From positions 1-64,000 of the forward strand of contig JADCEF010000008.1 in NCBI GenBank assembly GCA_020250445.1: DNA of 64,000 bases, in the 5' to 3' direction. The position numbers were made by a program, and so were the translations under genes. The DNA is from Rhodobacter sp. (GTDB lineage: Bacteria; Pseudomonadota; Alphaproteobacteria; Rhodobacterales; Rhodobacteraceae). A model generated the notes under the pieces. That model worked only from the letters and a program-made list of their open reading frames with translations, was not told the DNA's origin and made no database searches. Below, one piece after another: positions 36,399 to 46,711 of this stretch. The number at the start of each line of letters is the position of its first letter. Positions within the stretch are counted from its first letter, which is position 1.

Positions 36399-39281
36399 AT
36401 GAGACCAAATTTCGCCCTGAATTTCGCCGATGACGCCGTCACCCTTCTGCATCGCACTGTGCGGGGCTGGACGGAAGTGGGAAGTGTTGCGTTTGACGAC
36501 CCGGAGATGGAGGCGGGGCTGGCCTTTCTGCGCGCCTCGGCCCTGGGGCTTGAACCGCGCGGCATGACCACGAAACTGGTGATTCCGAATTCCCAGATCC
36601 GCTACATGACCCTGCCCGCAGCGGGGCCGGACGCCGCAAGCCGCCACGCCCAGGTCCGCCGCGAGCTCGAGGGCAAGACACCCTACGGGGTGGACGAGCT
36701 GGTGTTCGACTGGTGGGGCACGGGCCCCGGTCTGCAGGTGGCCGTGGTGGCCCGCGAAACCCTGGCCGAGGCGGAAGCTTTTGCCACGGCACACCGGCTG
36801 AACCCGCTGTCCTTCGTGGCGATTCCGGGGGCAGGGCAATTCGGGGCCGAACCGTGGTTCGGACCGACAGTGCTGTCCGAAAGCCTGCTTGCCCCGGGCG
36901 AGAAGGTGGACCGCGACCAGGATCCGGTCCAGATCGCCGGGCATCTGCCGCGCGCGCAAGTGCCTGAAGCAACAGCATCTGCCCGGCAGGCTGACGTTTC
37001 GGTCGCCGCGGTGGATGATCCGGGACCGCTGCCTGCCGACGGGATCGCTGCAGAGGAACCGGCCAAGACGATGACGCCGCCGGATGCCGCCTTAGAGGGG
37101 CTTGCGCTGTCAGAACCGCCCGATGCTGCGGATGAACCGGCAAAGGCGATGACGCCGCAGGATGCCGCCGCAGAGGCACCTGCGGCGGCAGAACCGCCCG
37201 AAACCGGGGCACAGGCAGAATCTGCACCGGCAGCAGGTGATGCCCCCCGGATGGATGCCGGGACGTTGGAATCAGGGGTTGTCCAAGGCCCTGCCCCCGG
37301 CACCGCCCCGGTGCAGACCATCGCTGCCGAGGTTACGGCCGACAGAATCCCGGATGAGGCCGAAAGCAGCCCGCCGGTGGAACGCGCCCCGCAGATCACC
37401 CCGGCACTACCTGCGGCAAAGACCGATGCCGTGCGCATGGCCACCGATCCCCGGCCTGGCAGGAAAGCGGTCCCGCTGCCGCGCCCCGGTGCCAGACCCC
37501 CCGCGCAAAAGGAACCGGACGCAGCCCGTATCAGCGGCGCCGGACCGGCGCGGCTGGTCTCCGTTTCGGCGGGCGGCACCTACAGCGCCAGGTCGGTTGC
37601 GGCGGGCAGGGACCGGCCGGTCGAAGCGCGCGATGGTCCGGCGCGGACAGGCGCGATGATCACCGCAGCCGGGACTGCGCCGCCGCGCGAACGCAAACTG
37701 GCGGTCGTAACAAAGCGGGAGCCTGACTCAGGCCCGGACAGCGCGCGTGCCCGGACAGCGGCAAATCCGTCAGTGGCGAAGTTCGGCACTCGGGCCGTGA
37801 GTCGCGGCAGGCCCCGGTTCCTTGGCCTGATCCTGACGGGCATCCTGCTGCTGCTGCTTGTCGCTGTTGCTGCTTGGTCGTCTTACCTCATCGCCTCGAC
37901 CCTTGGCGAAGACGAGCCCGCCGTTGCGGTTGCAGCGGTCGAAGCACCGGCACCGCGTTGGGCTGCACTGGCGGCACCCGCCCTGATACGCATTCCCGCC
38001 ACGACCCCCGAGGTGCTGGCATATCTGCGCGATCCGGCAGATGTCGCAAATGCCCGGGCTGCAAGGGAAGATACCGGACCGTTTGCCGCATCTTTGCCCG
38101 AATCCGTCGGCGCGACAGCGGAGGCCGTTGCGCTGCCTGTGATTGTGGCGGCAACCATGGTGCATCCGGCCACGACAGCCGTCTACCGGCGCAACCCGGG
38201 CGCGGAACCGCAGGACGAGATTCTGCTTGCAGGGATTGACCCTGTCATTCCGAAAGGCGATGTCGCGGCTCTTGCCGCGCCAGAGACCGCGACCGACCCC
38301 GCCCCCCCGACGCAACCCGCGCCGCCGCCGTTCGGGACGCGGGATCAGGTTGATGCGGGCAGCCGGATCATGCAAACCTCGGCGGTCAGCGTGACGCCGG
38401 GGGGTGTCCTGATCATGGCCGGTCCGCCGCCGCGCACCCCGCCGCCGCGCCCCGGGGCGACGGTGCAGCCCGTGACCGACGATGCCGGGGGTATAGCGCC
38501 ATTGCCTGCAGCCGCTGGCGCTGCGGGCGCTGTGCCGGCGGTCTATGCCGACCCCGCCCTGCAAGATGCAAGGCCCCGCCTGCGCCCGGCAGATCTGGTG
38601 CCGCCTGAAATCGCACTGCCGGATGGTGCAGCAGAGGTGACGGATGCTGCGGCAGGCCCTGTGAGCAGCCTCAGGCCACGCGCCCGCCCGCCCGGGCTTC
38701 TTGCCGCAGAGGCTGTGCCGCAGGCCGACAGCGCCGCCGCTCAGGCGGCCGGGGCATCGCTTGTGGCGATGGCCGGCGGGGGTGCCGCCAGTCCGCTGGC
38801 CATCGCCGTTTCCCGCAAGCCGGCCGCGCGTCCGGCGCAGCCCGATGCCGCCATCGAAGCCGCCGTTTCCGTGGCTGCCGCCGATGCCTCTCTTGTGCCC
38901 GATACGGGAATGCTTGCGCCGGCCGTGCCCGCGCCCGAGCCGCAGCCCGAGCAGGCCGCCAGGCCGGACGCAGATGACCCCGAAGCGGCAGAGATTGACG
39001 AACCCGAGATTGCGTCAGCCGCACCTTCGGTGCCGACGCGCGCGTCTGTCGCCAAACAGGCGACCTACAGGAATTCGATCAACCTGTCGAGGATCAATCT
39101 GATCGGTGTCTATGGCAGTTCGTCCAACCGCTATGCCATGGTCCGGCAGGCCAATGGCCGCTTCGTCAGGGTCGAGGTCGGTGATCGCGTTGACGGCGGC
39201 CGTGTGGCGGCGATTTCCGAGCGCGAATTACACTACGTCAAGAACGGCACCACGCACAAGCTGGCAATGCCCAAGGGTTGA
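36399..39281 (+). CDS. Large Ala/Pro-rich single-pass membrane protein with PilM/GspL-like N-terminus and PilP/GspC-like C-terminus
   Basis: N-term ~170 aa folded region; long A/P-rich linker; TM 'FLGLILTGILLLLLVAVAAWSSYLIAS'; C-term INLSRINLIGVYGSSSNRYAMVRQANGRFVRVEVGDRVDGGRVAAISERELHYVKNGTTHKLAMPKG. Confidence 0.7.
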   Translation: MRPNFALNFADDAVTLLHRTVRGWTEVGSVAFDDPEMEAGLAFLRASALGLEPRGMTTKLVIPNSQIRYMTLPAAGPDAASRHAQVRRELEGKTPYGVDELVFDWWGTGPGLQVAVVARETLAEAEAFATAHRLNPLSFVAIPGAGQFGAEPWFGPTVLSESLLAPGEKVDRDQDPVQIAGHLPRAQVPEATASARQADVSVAAVDDPGPLPADGIAAEEPAKTMTPPDAALEGLALSEPPDAADEPAKAMTPQDAAAEAPAAAEPPETGAQAESAPAAGDAPRMDAGTLESGVVQGPAPGTAPVQTIAAEVTADRIPDEAESSPPVERAPQITPALPAAKTDAVRMATDPRPGRKAVPLPRPGARPPAQKEPDAARISGAGPARLVSVSAGGTYSARSVAAGRDRPVEARDGPARTGAMITAAGTAPPRERKLAVVTKREPDSGPDSARARTAANPSVAKFGTRAVSRGRPRFLGLILTGILLLLLVAVAAWSSYLIASTLGEDEPAVAVAAVEAPAPRWAALAAPALIRIPATTPEVLAYLRDPADVANARAAREDTGPFAASLPESVGATAEAVALPVIVAATMVHPATTAVYRRNPGAEPQDEILLAGIDPVIPKGDVAALAAPETATDPAPPTQPAPPPFGTRDQVDAGSRIMQTSAVSVTPGGVLIMAGPPPRTPPPRPGATVQPVTDDAGGIAPLPAAAGAAGAVPAVYADPALQDARPRLRPADLVPPEIALPDGAAEVTDAAAGPVSSLRPRARPPGLLAAEAVPQADSAAAQAAGASLVAMAGGGAASPLAIAVSRKPAARPAQPDAAIEAAVSVAAADASLVPDTGMLAPAVPAPEPQPEQAARPDADDPEAAEIDEPEIASAAPSVPTRASVAKQATYRNSINLSRINLIGVYGSSSNRYAMVRQANGRFVRVEVGDRVDGGRVAAISERELHYVKNGTTHKLAMPKG
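37056..37211 (+). repeat. 78-bp in-frame tandem repeat (two units) within 36399-39281
   Basis: EPAKTMTPPDAALEGLALSEPPDAAD / EPAKAMTPQDAAAEAPAAAEPPETGA. Confidence 0.75.
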
Positions 39282-39299
39282 AGCCGGGCTGTGCCGCCC

Positions 39300-40310
39300 C
39301 TATCCGGCGGCCACGCCCGCTTCGGCAAAGGTGGCCATGCCGGAATGACAGGCGACGGCCGCCTGAACCACGCCGATCGCCAGCGCTGCGCCCGATCCTT
39401 CGCCCAGCCGCAGCCCAAGCGACAGCAGCGGAACCTTGCCCAGCGCCTGCAGCAGGCGTCCATGGGCGCTTTCTGCGCTTTGATGGCCCGCGATGCAGTG
39501 ATCCAGCGCGCCCGGCACCTCTGCCTCCAGCACGCCGGCGGCGGCGCAGCAGATGAACCCGTCCAGAATGACCGGAATGCGTTCGGTCCGGGCGCGGGCA
39601 ATCGCCCCCGTCATGGCGGCAATCTCGCGCCCGCCAAGGCGGCGCAGCGCCTCCAGCGGGGTGGACCCGGCGTGCAGGGCGATGCCATCGGCGACTGCTT
39701 GCGTCTTCAGCGCCAGACCGGCGTCATCGACACCGGTCCCGCGCCCGGTCCAGTCTGCGGCAGCGCCACCGAACAGGGCACAGGCAAGGGCGGCGGCAGA
39801 GGTGGTGTTGCCGATGCCCATCTCGCCCGTCACCAGAAGATCGGCGGCCGGATCGACCGCGTTCCAGCCTGCGGCGAGGGATGCAACGACTTCGGCCCCG
39901 GTCATCGCCGCCTCTGCGGTGAAATCGGCAACGGGCCGGTCAAGGTCCAGCGCATGCACTTCCATCCGCGCCCCGAAGGTGCGGGCAAGCTGGTTGATCG
40001 CCGCCCCGCCTGCGCGGAAGTTTGCCACCATCTGCCCTGTGACCTCTGCCGGAAATGCCGAAACCCTGCGCGCGGTGATGCCGTGATTGCCGGCAAAGAC
40101 CAGGACCAGGGGGTGATCAATGCGCGGTTGCGCCCGGCCTTGCCAGGCGGCGACCCACTGCGCCACCTCCTCCAGCCGGCCAAGAGAGCCGGCGGGCTTG
40201 GTCAGTACCGCGTCGCGTGCCAGCGCCTGCGCCCGCGCCGCCGCATCCGGTTGGGGAAGCGTTTGCAGAAGGCTGCGAAAGGCGTCAAGGCTGGCAAAGG
40301 GGGCAGGCAT
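39300..40310 (-). CDS. cobT: Nicotinate-nucleotide-dimethylbenzimidazole phosphoribosyltransferase
   Basis: [53 protein letters not shown]. Confidence 0.96.
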   Translation of the reverse strand: MPAPFASLDAFRSLLQTLPQPDAAARAQALARDAVLTKPAGSLGRLEEVAQWVAAWQGRAQPRIDHPLVLVFAGNHGITARRVSAFPAEVTGQMVANFRAGGAAINQLARTFGARMEVHALDLDRPVADFTAEAAMTGAEVVASLAAGWNAVDPAADLLVTGEMGIGNTTSAAALACALFGGAAADWTGRGTGVDDAGLALKTQAVADGIALHAGSTPLEALRRLGGREIAAMTGAIARARTERIPVILDGFICCAAAGVLEAEVPGALDHCIAGHQSAESAHGRLLQALGKVPLLSLGLRLGEGSGAALAIGVVQAAVACHSGMATFAEAGVAAG

Positions 40311-40391
40311 GACGATATCCCTGATTGTGTTCCGGCGCGGGCCTGATTAGCGGTTGGCGGCGGCGGGGACCAGCACGGAAGGGGCATTCCT

Positions 40392-41165
40392 GTGACAAGG
40401 CGCGACAGTTGGCGGCCGCAGGTCTTTGATGTTCTTGCCGCGCTCGGGCTGCTGACCCGCCTGCCGCTGGATCTGGACGGCGCGCGGGCACAGGCGCGGG
40501 GCGCAGCGGCGGCCTGGGCCTGGCCGCTTGCCGGGGTGGCCGTGGGCCTGCTTGGTGCCGCATCGGGCGGGCTTGCGCTGTGGCTGGGTGTGGCACCGGG
40601 GGCGGCGGCGGCAATTGCGATTGCCGCCCAGATCTTTGTGACGGGTGCCCTGCATGAGGACGGCCTTGCCGACAGCGCCGACGGACTGTGGGGCGGATGG
40701 AACAAAGAGCGGCGGCTGGCAATCATGAAGGACAGCCGGATCGGAACCTTTGGGGTGCTGGCGCTTGTGCTGGTGACGCTGCTGCGCTGGGTGGCACTGG
40801 CCGGGCTGTTTGCCGCCGGCACGCCCTGGGGCGCGCTGGCAGCGGCGGGGGCGCTGTCGCGCGTGCCGATGGCGGTGCTGACGGCAGCCCTGCCCAATGC
40901 GCGCGGATCAGGCCTGGCACACAGCGTCGGTCGCCCCGAAGGGGCGGTTGTTGCCCTGTCCTGCGCCACGGGCCTGATGTGCGGGTTTCTTTCCCTGGGA
41001 CCCGCGGCGTTCGGCGCCGCCTTTTGGGTGGGGGGTGTATGCCTTGCCGTCGGCCTTGTGGCCCGGGCCAAAATTGGCGGTCAGACCGGCGACATTCTGG
41101 GCGCATCGCAGCAGATATCCGAGGCCGTCGTGCTGACCCTGATTGCGGCAAGCCTTCGGCCATGA
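40392..41165 (+). CDS. cobS: Adenosylcobinamide-GDP ribazoletransferase
   Basis: ALGLLTRLPL, GALHEDGLADSADGLWGGWNKERRLAIMKDSRIGTFGVLALV. Confidence 0.96.
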   Translation: MTRRDSWRPQVFDVLAALGLLTRLPLDLDGARAQARGAAAAWAWPLAGVAVGLLGAASGGLALWLGVAPGAAAAIAIAAQIFVTGALHEDGLADSADGLWGGWNKERRLAIMKDSRIGTFGVLALVLVTLLRWVALAGLFAAGTPWGALAAAGALSRVPMAVLTAALPNARGSGLAHSVGRPEGAVVALSCATGLMCGFLSLGPAAFGAAFWVGGVCLAVGLVARAKIGGQTGDILGASQQISEAVVLTLIAASLRP

Positions 41166-41195
41166 AAAAACCGCAGCGGCAAGGCTGCGGCTTTT
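41165..41195. terminator. Bidirectional terminator between cobS and carD
   Basis: AAAAAACCGCAG-CGGCAAGG-CTGCGGCTTTT. Confidence 0.7.
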
Positions 41196-41214
41196 CCCAC
41201 TTGCATCAGATCAA

Positions 41215-41724
41215 TCAGGCGGCGCGCGATACCAGGACATCGTCCACGGTCTTGGCGGCCCCGGCCTCGTCCACACCGCTGACGGCGGCCACCTCGCGGG
41301 TCAGGCGTTCCAGGGCGGCCTCGTAAAGCTGACGCTCGGAATAGCTTTGCTCGCGCTGGTCATCGGTGCGGTGCAGGTCACGGACCACTTCCGCGATCGA
41401 CAGCAGGTCGCCCGAATTGATCTTCTGTTCATATTCCTGCGCCCGGCGCGACCACATCGCACGCTTGACCTTGGCCCTGCCCTTGAGGGTATCCAGCGCC
41501 TTGGTCACGACATCGGGCGACGAAAGCTGACGCATGCCGATTTCGGTTGCCTTGTGGGTGGGCACCCGCAGGGTCATCTTGTCCTTTTCAAAAGAGATGA
41601 CGAAAAGTTCCAGGGTCAGTCCCGCGATCTCCTGTTCTTCGATCGAAATGATCCGGCCGACGCCATGCGCCGGGTAAACCACGAATTCGTTCGGGCGGAA
41701 TTCAGCTTTCTTGGACTTGGTCAT
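41215..41724 (-). CDS. carD: CarD family transcriptional regulator
   Basis: FRPNEFVVYPAHGVGRIISIEEQEIAGLTLELFVISFEKDKMTLRVP. Confidence 0.95.
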   Translation of the reverse strand: MTKSKKAEFRPNEFVVYPAHGVGRIISIEEQEIAGLTLELFVISFEKDKMTLRVPTHKATEIGMRQLSSPDVVTKALDTLKGRAKVKRAMWSRRAQEYEQKINSGDLLSIAEVVRDLHRTDDQREQSYSERQLYEAALERLTREVAAVSGVDEAGAAKTVDDVLVSRAA

Positions 41725-42017
41725 TCAGGTCGCTTCCTAAAGGGCACATCCATCATCCGACGACAATTTCCCTTGCCGGGGCTGCGCGCCCCGGTGAAAG
41801 AGAATATGGCAGTCGCAGGAAATCCTGCCCCCGGAGCCGCCGGTCCAAGGCCAGTGTCAGGCTTTCGTGCACGTTTATCTGGGATATATAGCACGGATTC
41901 GCCCGGATTCCAACGGTGCCAGACCGCCATAAACAGCGGAATCCCGCAGGAAAGTTCCACGGATTAAGGATTTCTTGCATCCGGGCCCGGTTGCCGCGCG
42001 AATCGCCTGCACAGACG

Positions 42018-42356
42018 TCAGCCGCCCAGCCCGGGTGCCTCGGAAAAGTGTGTCTCAAGCTTGCCGGGCTTGCCGTCCATCGCATCGGCGCCGGGCAGGG
42101 GGTCTTTGCGCGTCACGATGACAGGCCAAGCTTCGGAATACTTGCGGTTGAACGCAACCCATCTTTCCGTGTCCGGCTCCGTATCCGGCCGGATGGCGTC
42201 CGGCGGACATTCCGGTTCGCACACGCCACAGTCGATGCATTCATCCGGATGAATGACGAGCATGTTCTCGCCCTCGTAAAAGCAGTCGACCGGGCAAACC
42301 TCGACACAGTCGGTATACTTGCAGGCGATGCAGTTGTCCGTCACCACATAAGTCAT
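42018..42356 (-). CDS. fdxA: 7Fe ferredoxin
   Basis: [51 protein letters not shown]. Confidence 0.96.
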   Translation of the reverse strand: MTYVVTDNCIACKYTDCVEVCPVDCFYEGENMLVIHPDECIDCGVCEPECPPDAIRPDTEPDTERWVAFNRKYSEAWPVIVTRKDPLPGADAMDGKPGKLETHFSEAPGLGG

Positions 42357-42410
42357 CGCAGGCCCAGGCTCCCTCGCAGTCACCGCGCTTTGCTAGAGCA
42401 GGTTTCTGCA

Positions 42411-42713
42411 TCATTCAAGCGGTGACGATGCCGCAACGTGTGGCAGATCAAGGTCAAGGTACAACTTCTGCGCCTCGGGGGCGGAGCCGCGCCGGGGCGC
42501 GGTCTGCAGGATGCGGATCAGCCGGATTGCGGCCCCCTGCGGAAAGGTCAGCGTATCGCCCGCGCCAACGGCATGGGCGGGCTTTGCCGTGCGCGTTCCA
42601 TTCACGCGGACATGGCCTGCGGCAACCTCGGCGGTGGCAAGGCTGCGTGTCCTGAAAAAACGCGCGTGCCACAGCCATTTGTCCAGCCGGACGGTCACGC
42701 GCGGGCCGGTCAC
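42411..42713 (-). CDS. S4 domain RNA-binding protein (Hsp15-like)
   Basis: VRLDKWLWHARFFRTRSLATAEVAAGHVRVNGTRTAKPAHAVGAGDTLTF. Confidence 0.92.
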   Translation of the reverse strand: MTGPRVTVRLDKWLWHARFFRTRSLATAEVAAGHVRVNGTRTAKPAHAVGAGDTLTFPQGAAIRLIRILQTAPRRGSAPEAQKLYLDLDLPHVAASSPLE

Positions 42714-42728
42714 GCCACCCGCCCCCGG

Positions 42729-45700
42729 TCAGATCCGGGTCCTGAGTGCCGCAAGAACGGCAAAGGGGCTGTCCGGATCAACCTTCTGCTCGCGCGGGGG
42801 GCGCGCCTCGAACACCTTGGGCTGGGCGTCGCGCGGGCGATCAGAACGTTCGGGGCGGTCGGGGCGGTCGTCCCGGTCAGCGGGCTTGCCGCCTTTTGGC
42901 CTGGGCTTGCCCTTGAAACCGTCGCCACGCCCGCGCGGGCCGTCCTTCTGCCGCTCGCCGCCCCCGGGACGGTCATTGCGGGGGCGGTCTGGGCGTGACG
43001 GGCGATCCCCCGCCGTGGCCGGTGCCGCCGCATCTTCCTGCGCCGTCGCCGGTGCCGGGGCGGCGGACTTCGGGCCATGTCCGCGCGCTTCCGGGCGCGC
43101 GCGCCGGGGGCCACGGCTTTCGCCGCCGCGCGCGCGCGGTGCCCAGACGAAGGTGTAGAAGCTTTCCATTTCCACCGCCGTTGCCGGGGCGGCATCTGCC
43201 TTACCGGGGGGCGGCGCAGCATCAGGCGCGGGAACATCTGCCCCGGCCCCATGCGGGGCCGTCGGCCCGGCGTCTGCCGCAGGCGGTGCGGCACCTGCAT
43301 CGGGACCCGCAGGATCGGGCGCAACCCCTGCGGCACCTTCGGCAGGCACATCCGCAGCAGCCGAGGGTGCGGGCACCGCAGCGGCCGCCTCGGGCCTGAC
43401 TTTCGGTCGTTCCGACCTGTCGCCGCGATAGCCAAGCCCCGCCATCAGATCGGCGAACTGATCCAGGGTCATGCCGGTGATCGACAGCATCTCGGGTGTC
43501 GCCTCAAACCCTGCGCGGCTGTCCTTTGCGCGCAGCAGGTCTGCCAGCCGTTCCAGCATGTCGATCCGGATCGCGCGGCTGCCCGCCGGGTGATAGCCCG
43601 CCAGCGTGTAGTGAGTCTTCGGAACCTCTGTCAGGTAAGGGATCGTCACCAGGCCGGGCGGCGGGCTTTCGGGAAACTCGTGCAGCCCCTTCGCCAGCGA
43701 CCACAGCACCAGGCGCAGCCGCGTCGGCGCGGGCTTGAGCAGCGGCGGCAGGAAAATCGTGAACTGGCCAAAGCGCACGCCATGCCGGCGCAGAACCGCG
43801 CGCATTTCCTGGTCAAGCGATTTCACATCACCCGCCACCTCATCGCGCGGCAAGATGCCCATGCCTTCGACAAGACGGAAGGCAAGACCACGGGCCAGAC
43901 CCTGGATGGAATCGTCCCGGCCCATCGCCAGAAGCGGTTCGAACTGTGTGGCCACCTTGCGGTCGATGAAATGCTGCAGGCGGCGACGAACCTTGTCGGC
44001 CACGTCGAACCCGGCCTCTTCATCGACAAAGGCTTCGACCTGCGGCTTCATCGCTTCGGCCCCGGCAATCAGCTTGCCCACGACCGAGGACCCCCACATC
44101 AGGCCGCCCTGTTCGGTGAAATCAAGCTCGGTATCCGGCGCGTTGTAAAAGCGGTCTGCGCGCAGATGGAATTCCGGTTTCAGCGCCTCGTAGGCCGCCT
44201 GACGCAGTGTGCGCGCCCCGTCGGGCGAGGCCGACGCATCCTGACGAAAACGGAACCCTTCCAGACGGCCCGCGAATTCGCCTTCCACCGCCACTTCGCC
44301 CTTGTCGTTCACCTCGGCCACAAGGCTCTCCTTCTGTTTCAACCGGCGCAAGAGCACACTGGTGCGCCGGTCTACAAATCTTTGGGTCAGGCGGGCGTGC
44401 AGCGCGTCCGACAAGCGGTCTTCTACCGCGCGGGTCCCGTCACGCCAATGGCTTTCATCAGCGACCCATCCCTTGCGCTGCGCGACATATGTCCAGGTGC
44501 GGATATAGGCCAGACGTTTCGAAAGGGCGTCGATATCGCCGTCGGTCTTGTCGATGCGGGCGATGTTTGCGGCAAACCAGTCGGTCGGCACCTGCCCCTT
44601 GTCGGCAAGAAAGCCGAAGATGCGCGCAAGCAGCCCCGCATGTTCGCCTTCGGAAATTGACCGGAAGTCGGGAATGCGGCAGACATCCCACAGCAGCCGT
44701 ACCGTCTGGGGGCCGCGCAGCCTGTCGCGGATCTCGGGCATCGCGGACAGGGCTTTCAGCGCCAGCACATCATCGCTGTCACGCGCCCGCGTCAGCCAGT
44801 CGTTCGAAGTGGGTGCCTCAAGGCTGCCGATCAGCCGCTCGGGCGTGCCGAAATCCGGGACATCGTTGCGCCAGTGCAGTTTCCTGACCGGTGCGAAGCG
44901 GTGGTTTTCGATGGCATCGATCAGCTCTTCGTCAAAGGGGCGCGCCTCGCCCGTGACACCGAAAGACCCGTTGTCGGTATGCCGCCCCGCCCGGCCGGCG
45001 ATCTGGCCGATCTCGTGGGGGAACAGCGGGCGCATGCGGCGGCCGTCAAACTTGGCCGTCGCGGCAAAGGCGACGTGCCGGATATCCAGATTAAGCCCCA
45101 TGCCGATGGCATCGGTGGCCACCAGATAGTCGACATCCCCGTTCTGATAAAGCGCCACCTGAGCATTGCGGGTGCGCGGCGAAAGCGCCCCCATGACCAC
45201 GGCGCAACCGCCCTTCTGGCGGCGGATCAGTTCGGCGATCGCATAGACATTCTCAACCGAAAAGCCGACGATCGCACTGCGCGGCGGCATGCGGCTTATC
45301 TTTTTTGAACCTGCCCAGCTGAGGTGCGACAAACGGTCCCGTTTGACGAAGGTCGCGTTCGGGACCAGCGCCGCAATCGCGCCGCGCATCGACTCGGACC
45401 CTAGAAACAGCGTCTCGTGCAGCCCGCGCGCCTTCAGCAGGCGGTTGGTAAAGACATGGCCCCGCTCGGGGTCTGCGCAAAGCTGTATCTCGTCGATGGC
45501 GACGAAATCCGCCCCGATTTCCAGCGGCATCGCCTCGACGGTGCAGACCCAGTACTGGGTGCGGTCGGGGACGATGCGTTCTTCGCCGGTGACCAGCGCC
45601 ACCACAGACGGCCCGCGCGCCACGACGATGCGGTCATAGACCTCACGCGCAAGCAGACGCAGCGGCAGGCCGATCACCCCGGTGCGGTGCGCCAGCATCC

Positions 45701-45773
45701 GTTCGATGGCATAATGAGTCTTGCCCGTATTCGTCGGGCCAAGGACCGCGACGACCCTCGCTGATGCGCGCAT
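42729..45773 (-). CDS. SUV3-like superfamily 2 RNA helicase with disordered basic C-terminal tail
   Basis: VLGPTNTGKTHYAIERML, DEIQLCADPERGHVFTNRLL, QIAGRAGRH; tail rich in P/A/G/R/K/D. Confidence 0.9.
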   Translation of the reverse strand: MRASARVVAVLGPTNTGKTHYAIERMLAHRTGVIGLPLRLLAREVYDRIVVARGPSVVALVTGEERIVPDRTQYWVCTVEAMPLEIGADFVAIDEIQLCADPERGHVFTNRLLKARGLHETLFLGSESMRGAIAALVPNATFVKRDRLSHLSWAGSKKISRMPPRSAIVGFSVENVYAIAELIRRQKGGCAVVMGALSPRTRNAQVALYQNGDVDYLVATDAIGMGLNLDIRHVAFAATAKFDGRRMRPLFPHEIGQIAGRAGRHTDNGSFGVTGEARPFDEELIDAIENHRFAPVRKLHWRNDVPDFGTPERLIGSLEAPTSNDWLTRARDSDDVLALKALSAMPEIRDRLRGPQTVRLLWDVCRIPDFRSISEGEHAGLLARIFGFLADKGQVPTDWFAANIARIDKTDGDIDALSKRLAYIRTWTYVAQRKGWVADESHWRDGTRAVEDRLSDALHARLTQRFVDRRTSVLLRRLKQKESLVAEVNDKGEVAVEGEFAGRLEGFRFRQDASASPDGARTLRQAAYEALKPEFHLRADRFYNAPDTELDFTEQGGLMWGSSVVGKLIAGAEAMKPQVEAFVDEEAGFDVADKVRRRLQHFIDRKVATQFEPLLAMGRDDSIQGLARGLAFRLVEGMGILPRDEVAGDVKSLDQEMRAVLRRHGVRFGQFTIFLPPLLKPAPTRLRLVLWSLAKGLHEFPESPPPGLVTIPYLTEVPKTHYTLAGYHPAGSRAIRIDMLERLADLLRAKDSRAGFEATPEMLSITGMTLDQFADLMAGLGYRGDRSERPKVRPEAAAAVPAPSAAADVPAEGAAGVAPDPAGPDAGAAPPAADAGPTAPHGAGADVPAPDAAPPPGKADAAPATAVEMESFYTFVWAPRARGGESRGPRRARPEARGHGPKSAAPAPATAQEDAAAPATAGDRPSRPDRPRNDRPGGGERQKDGPRGRGDGFKGKPRPKGGKPADRDDRPDRPERSDRPRDAQPKVFEARPPREQKVDPDSPFAVLAALRTRI

Positions 45774-45791
45774 GGGCCTGGTGCCTGTTCG

Positions 45792-46352
45792 TTAAAGTTC
45801 CTGCCCGGCCGCTTCGGCCTGAAGCCGTTCCACCGATGCTTTTACGCCCTGAAGCTGGGGATGTATAGCAAGAGCCGCCTTATAGGCGGCAAGGGCACCT
45901 TCGTTGTCGCCAAGCTCTTCAAGGATCATCCCAAGCCCCGACAAAGCCCCGAAGTGACGGGGATTGAGGGTCAGCGTCTTGCCGATATCCGTGATCGAGG
46001 GGCCGTATTCCCCCGCCTGGAAATAGGCGGTTGCCAGCGCGTTCCAGCCTTCCGCAAAGTCAGGCGCATGGTCTGTCAGGGCGGTCAGATGTTCGATGGC
46101 AGCCTGCGGATCGCCCTCGCGCAGGGCGGTGCGGCCGCGTTCCAGCAAAAGGTCCATTGCTGCAGAGCCGGATTTGGACCATTCCGCCACGATTTCCCGT
46201 TCGATCCGCTGTGCCGAGGCTTCATCAGCCGTCGACAGCGCGATGAACAGCTCGTCCAGCTTTGGTGTCTGCGCCACCGACGGGCCGCAAAGCGGCACGA
46301 TCAGCAAAAATGCCGCAACGATCCGATTGCAGAGCCATGTTCGCGCTTTCAT
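45792..46352 (-). CDS. TPR-repeat secreted/lipid-anchored protein
   Basis: Signal peptide; TPR pattern WNALATAYFQAGEYGPSITDIGKTLTLNPRHFGALSGLGMILEELGDNEGALAAYKAALAIHP. Confidence 0.85.
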   Translation of the reverse strand: MKARTWLCNRIVAAFLLIVPLCGPSVAQTPKLDELFIALSTADEASAQRIEREIVAEWSKSGSAAMDLLLERGRTALREGDPQAAIEHLTALTDHAPDFAEGWNALATAYFQAGEYGPSITDIGKTLTLNPRHFGALSGLGMILEELGDNEGALAAYKAALAIHPQLQGVKASVERLQAEAAGQEL

Positions 46353-46419
46353 AACGTCGCCACTCTAGCGCACGGCGGGAGAAGGTCCATATCCCGCACA
46401 ATCACAATCGGAGGATCGC

Positions 46420-46707
46420 ATGAGCAGTGTCATCAAGGCCGCCGTGGCCGCGTTGCAGGAAAAGGTGCCGAACGGGTTCGACGGTGTCGTCAAGTTCGTG
46501 GTGGCCGGAGAGGGCGCGATCATCATCGACCGGACCGGGGTGCGCGCCGCCGATGAAGAGGCGGGCGTGACGCTGACCGCCGACGCCGCCGTGTTCAAGG
46601 CCATTCTTGACGGGAACATGAACCCGATGACCGCCTTCATGAGCGGGAAGCTGGCTGTGGACGGATCGATGGCGCTGGCGATGAAACTCGGCTCGGTGCT
46701 GTCGTGA
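46420..46707 (+). CDS. SCP2 sterol-binding domain protein
   Basis: FVVAGEGAIIIDRTG...ADVTLTADAAVFKAILDGNMNPMTAFMSGKLAVDGSMALAMKLGSVL-type pattern. Confidence 0.92.
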   Translation: MSSVIKAAVAALQEKVPNGFDGVVKFVVAGEGAIIIDRTGVRAADEEAGVTLTADAAVFKAILDGNMNPMTAFMSGKLAVDGSMALAMKLGSVLS

Positions 46708-46711
46708 TGTC

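Noticed and set aside
40311-40391. Possible cobalamin riboswitch between cobT and cobS
   Set aside because: The 81-bp divergent gap is too short and lacks a recognisable B12-box.
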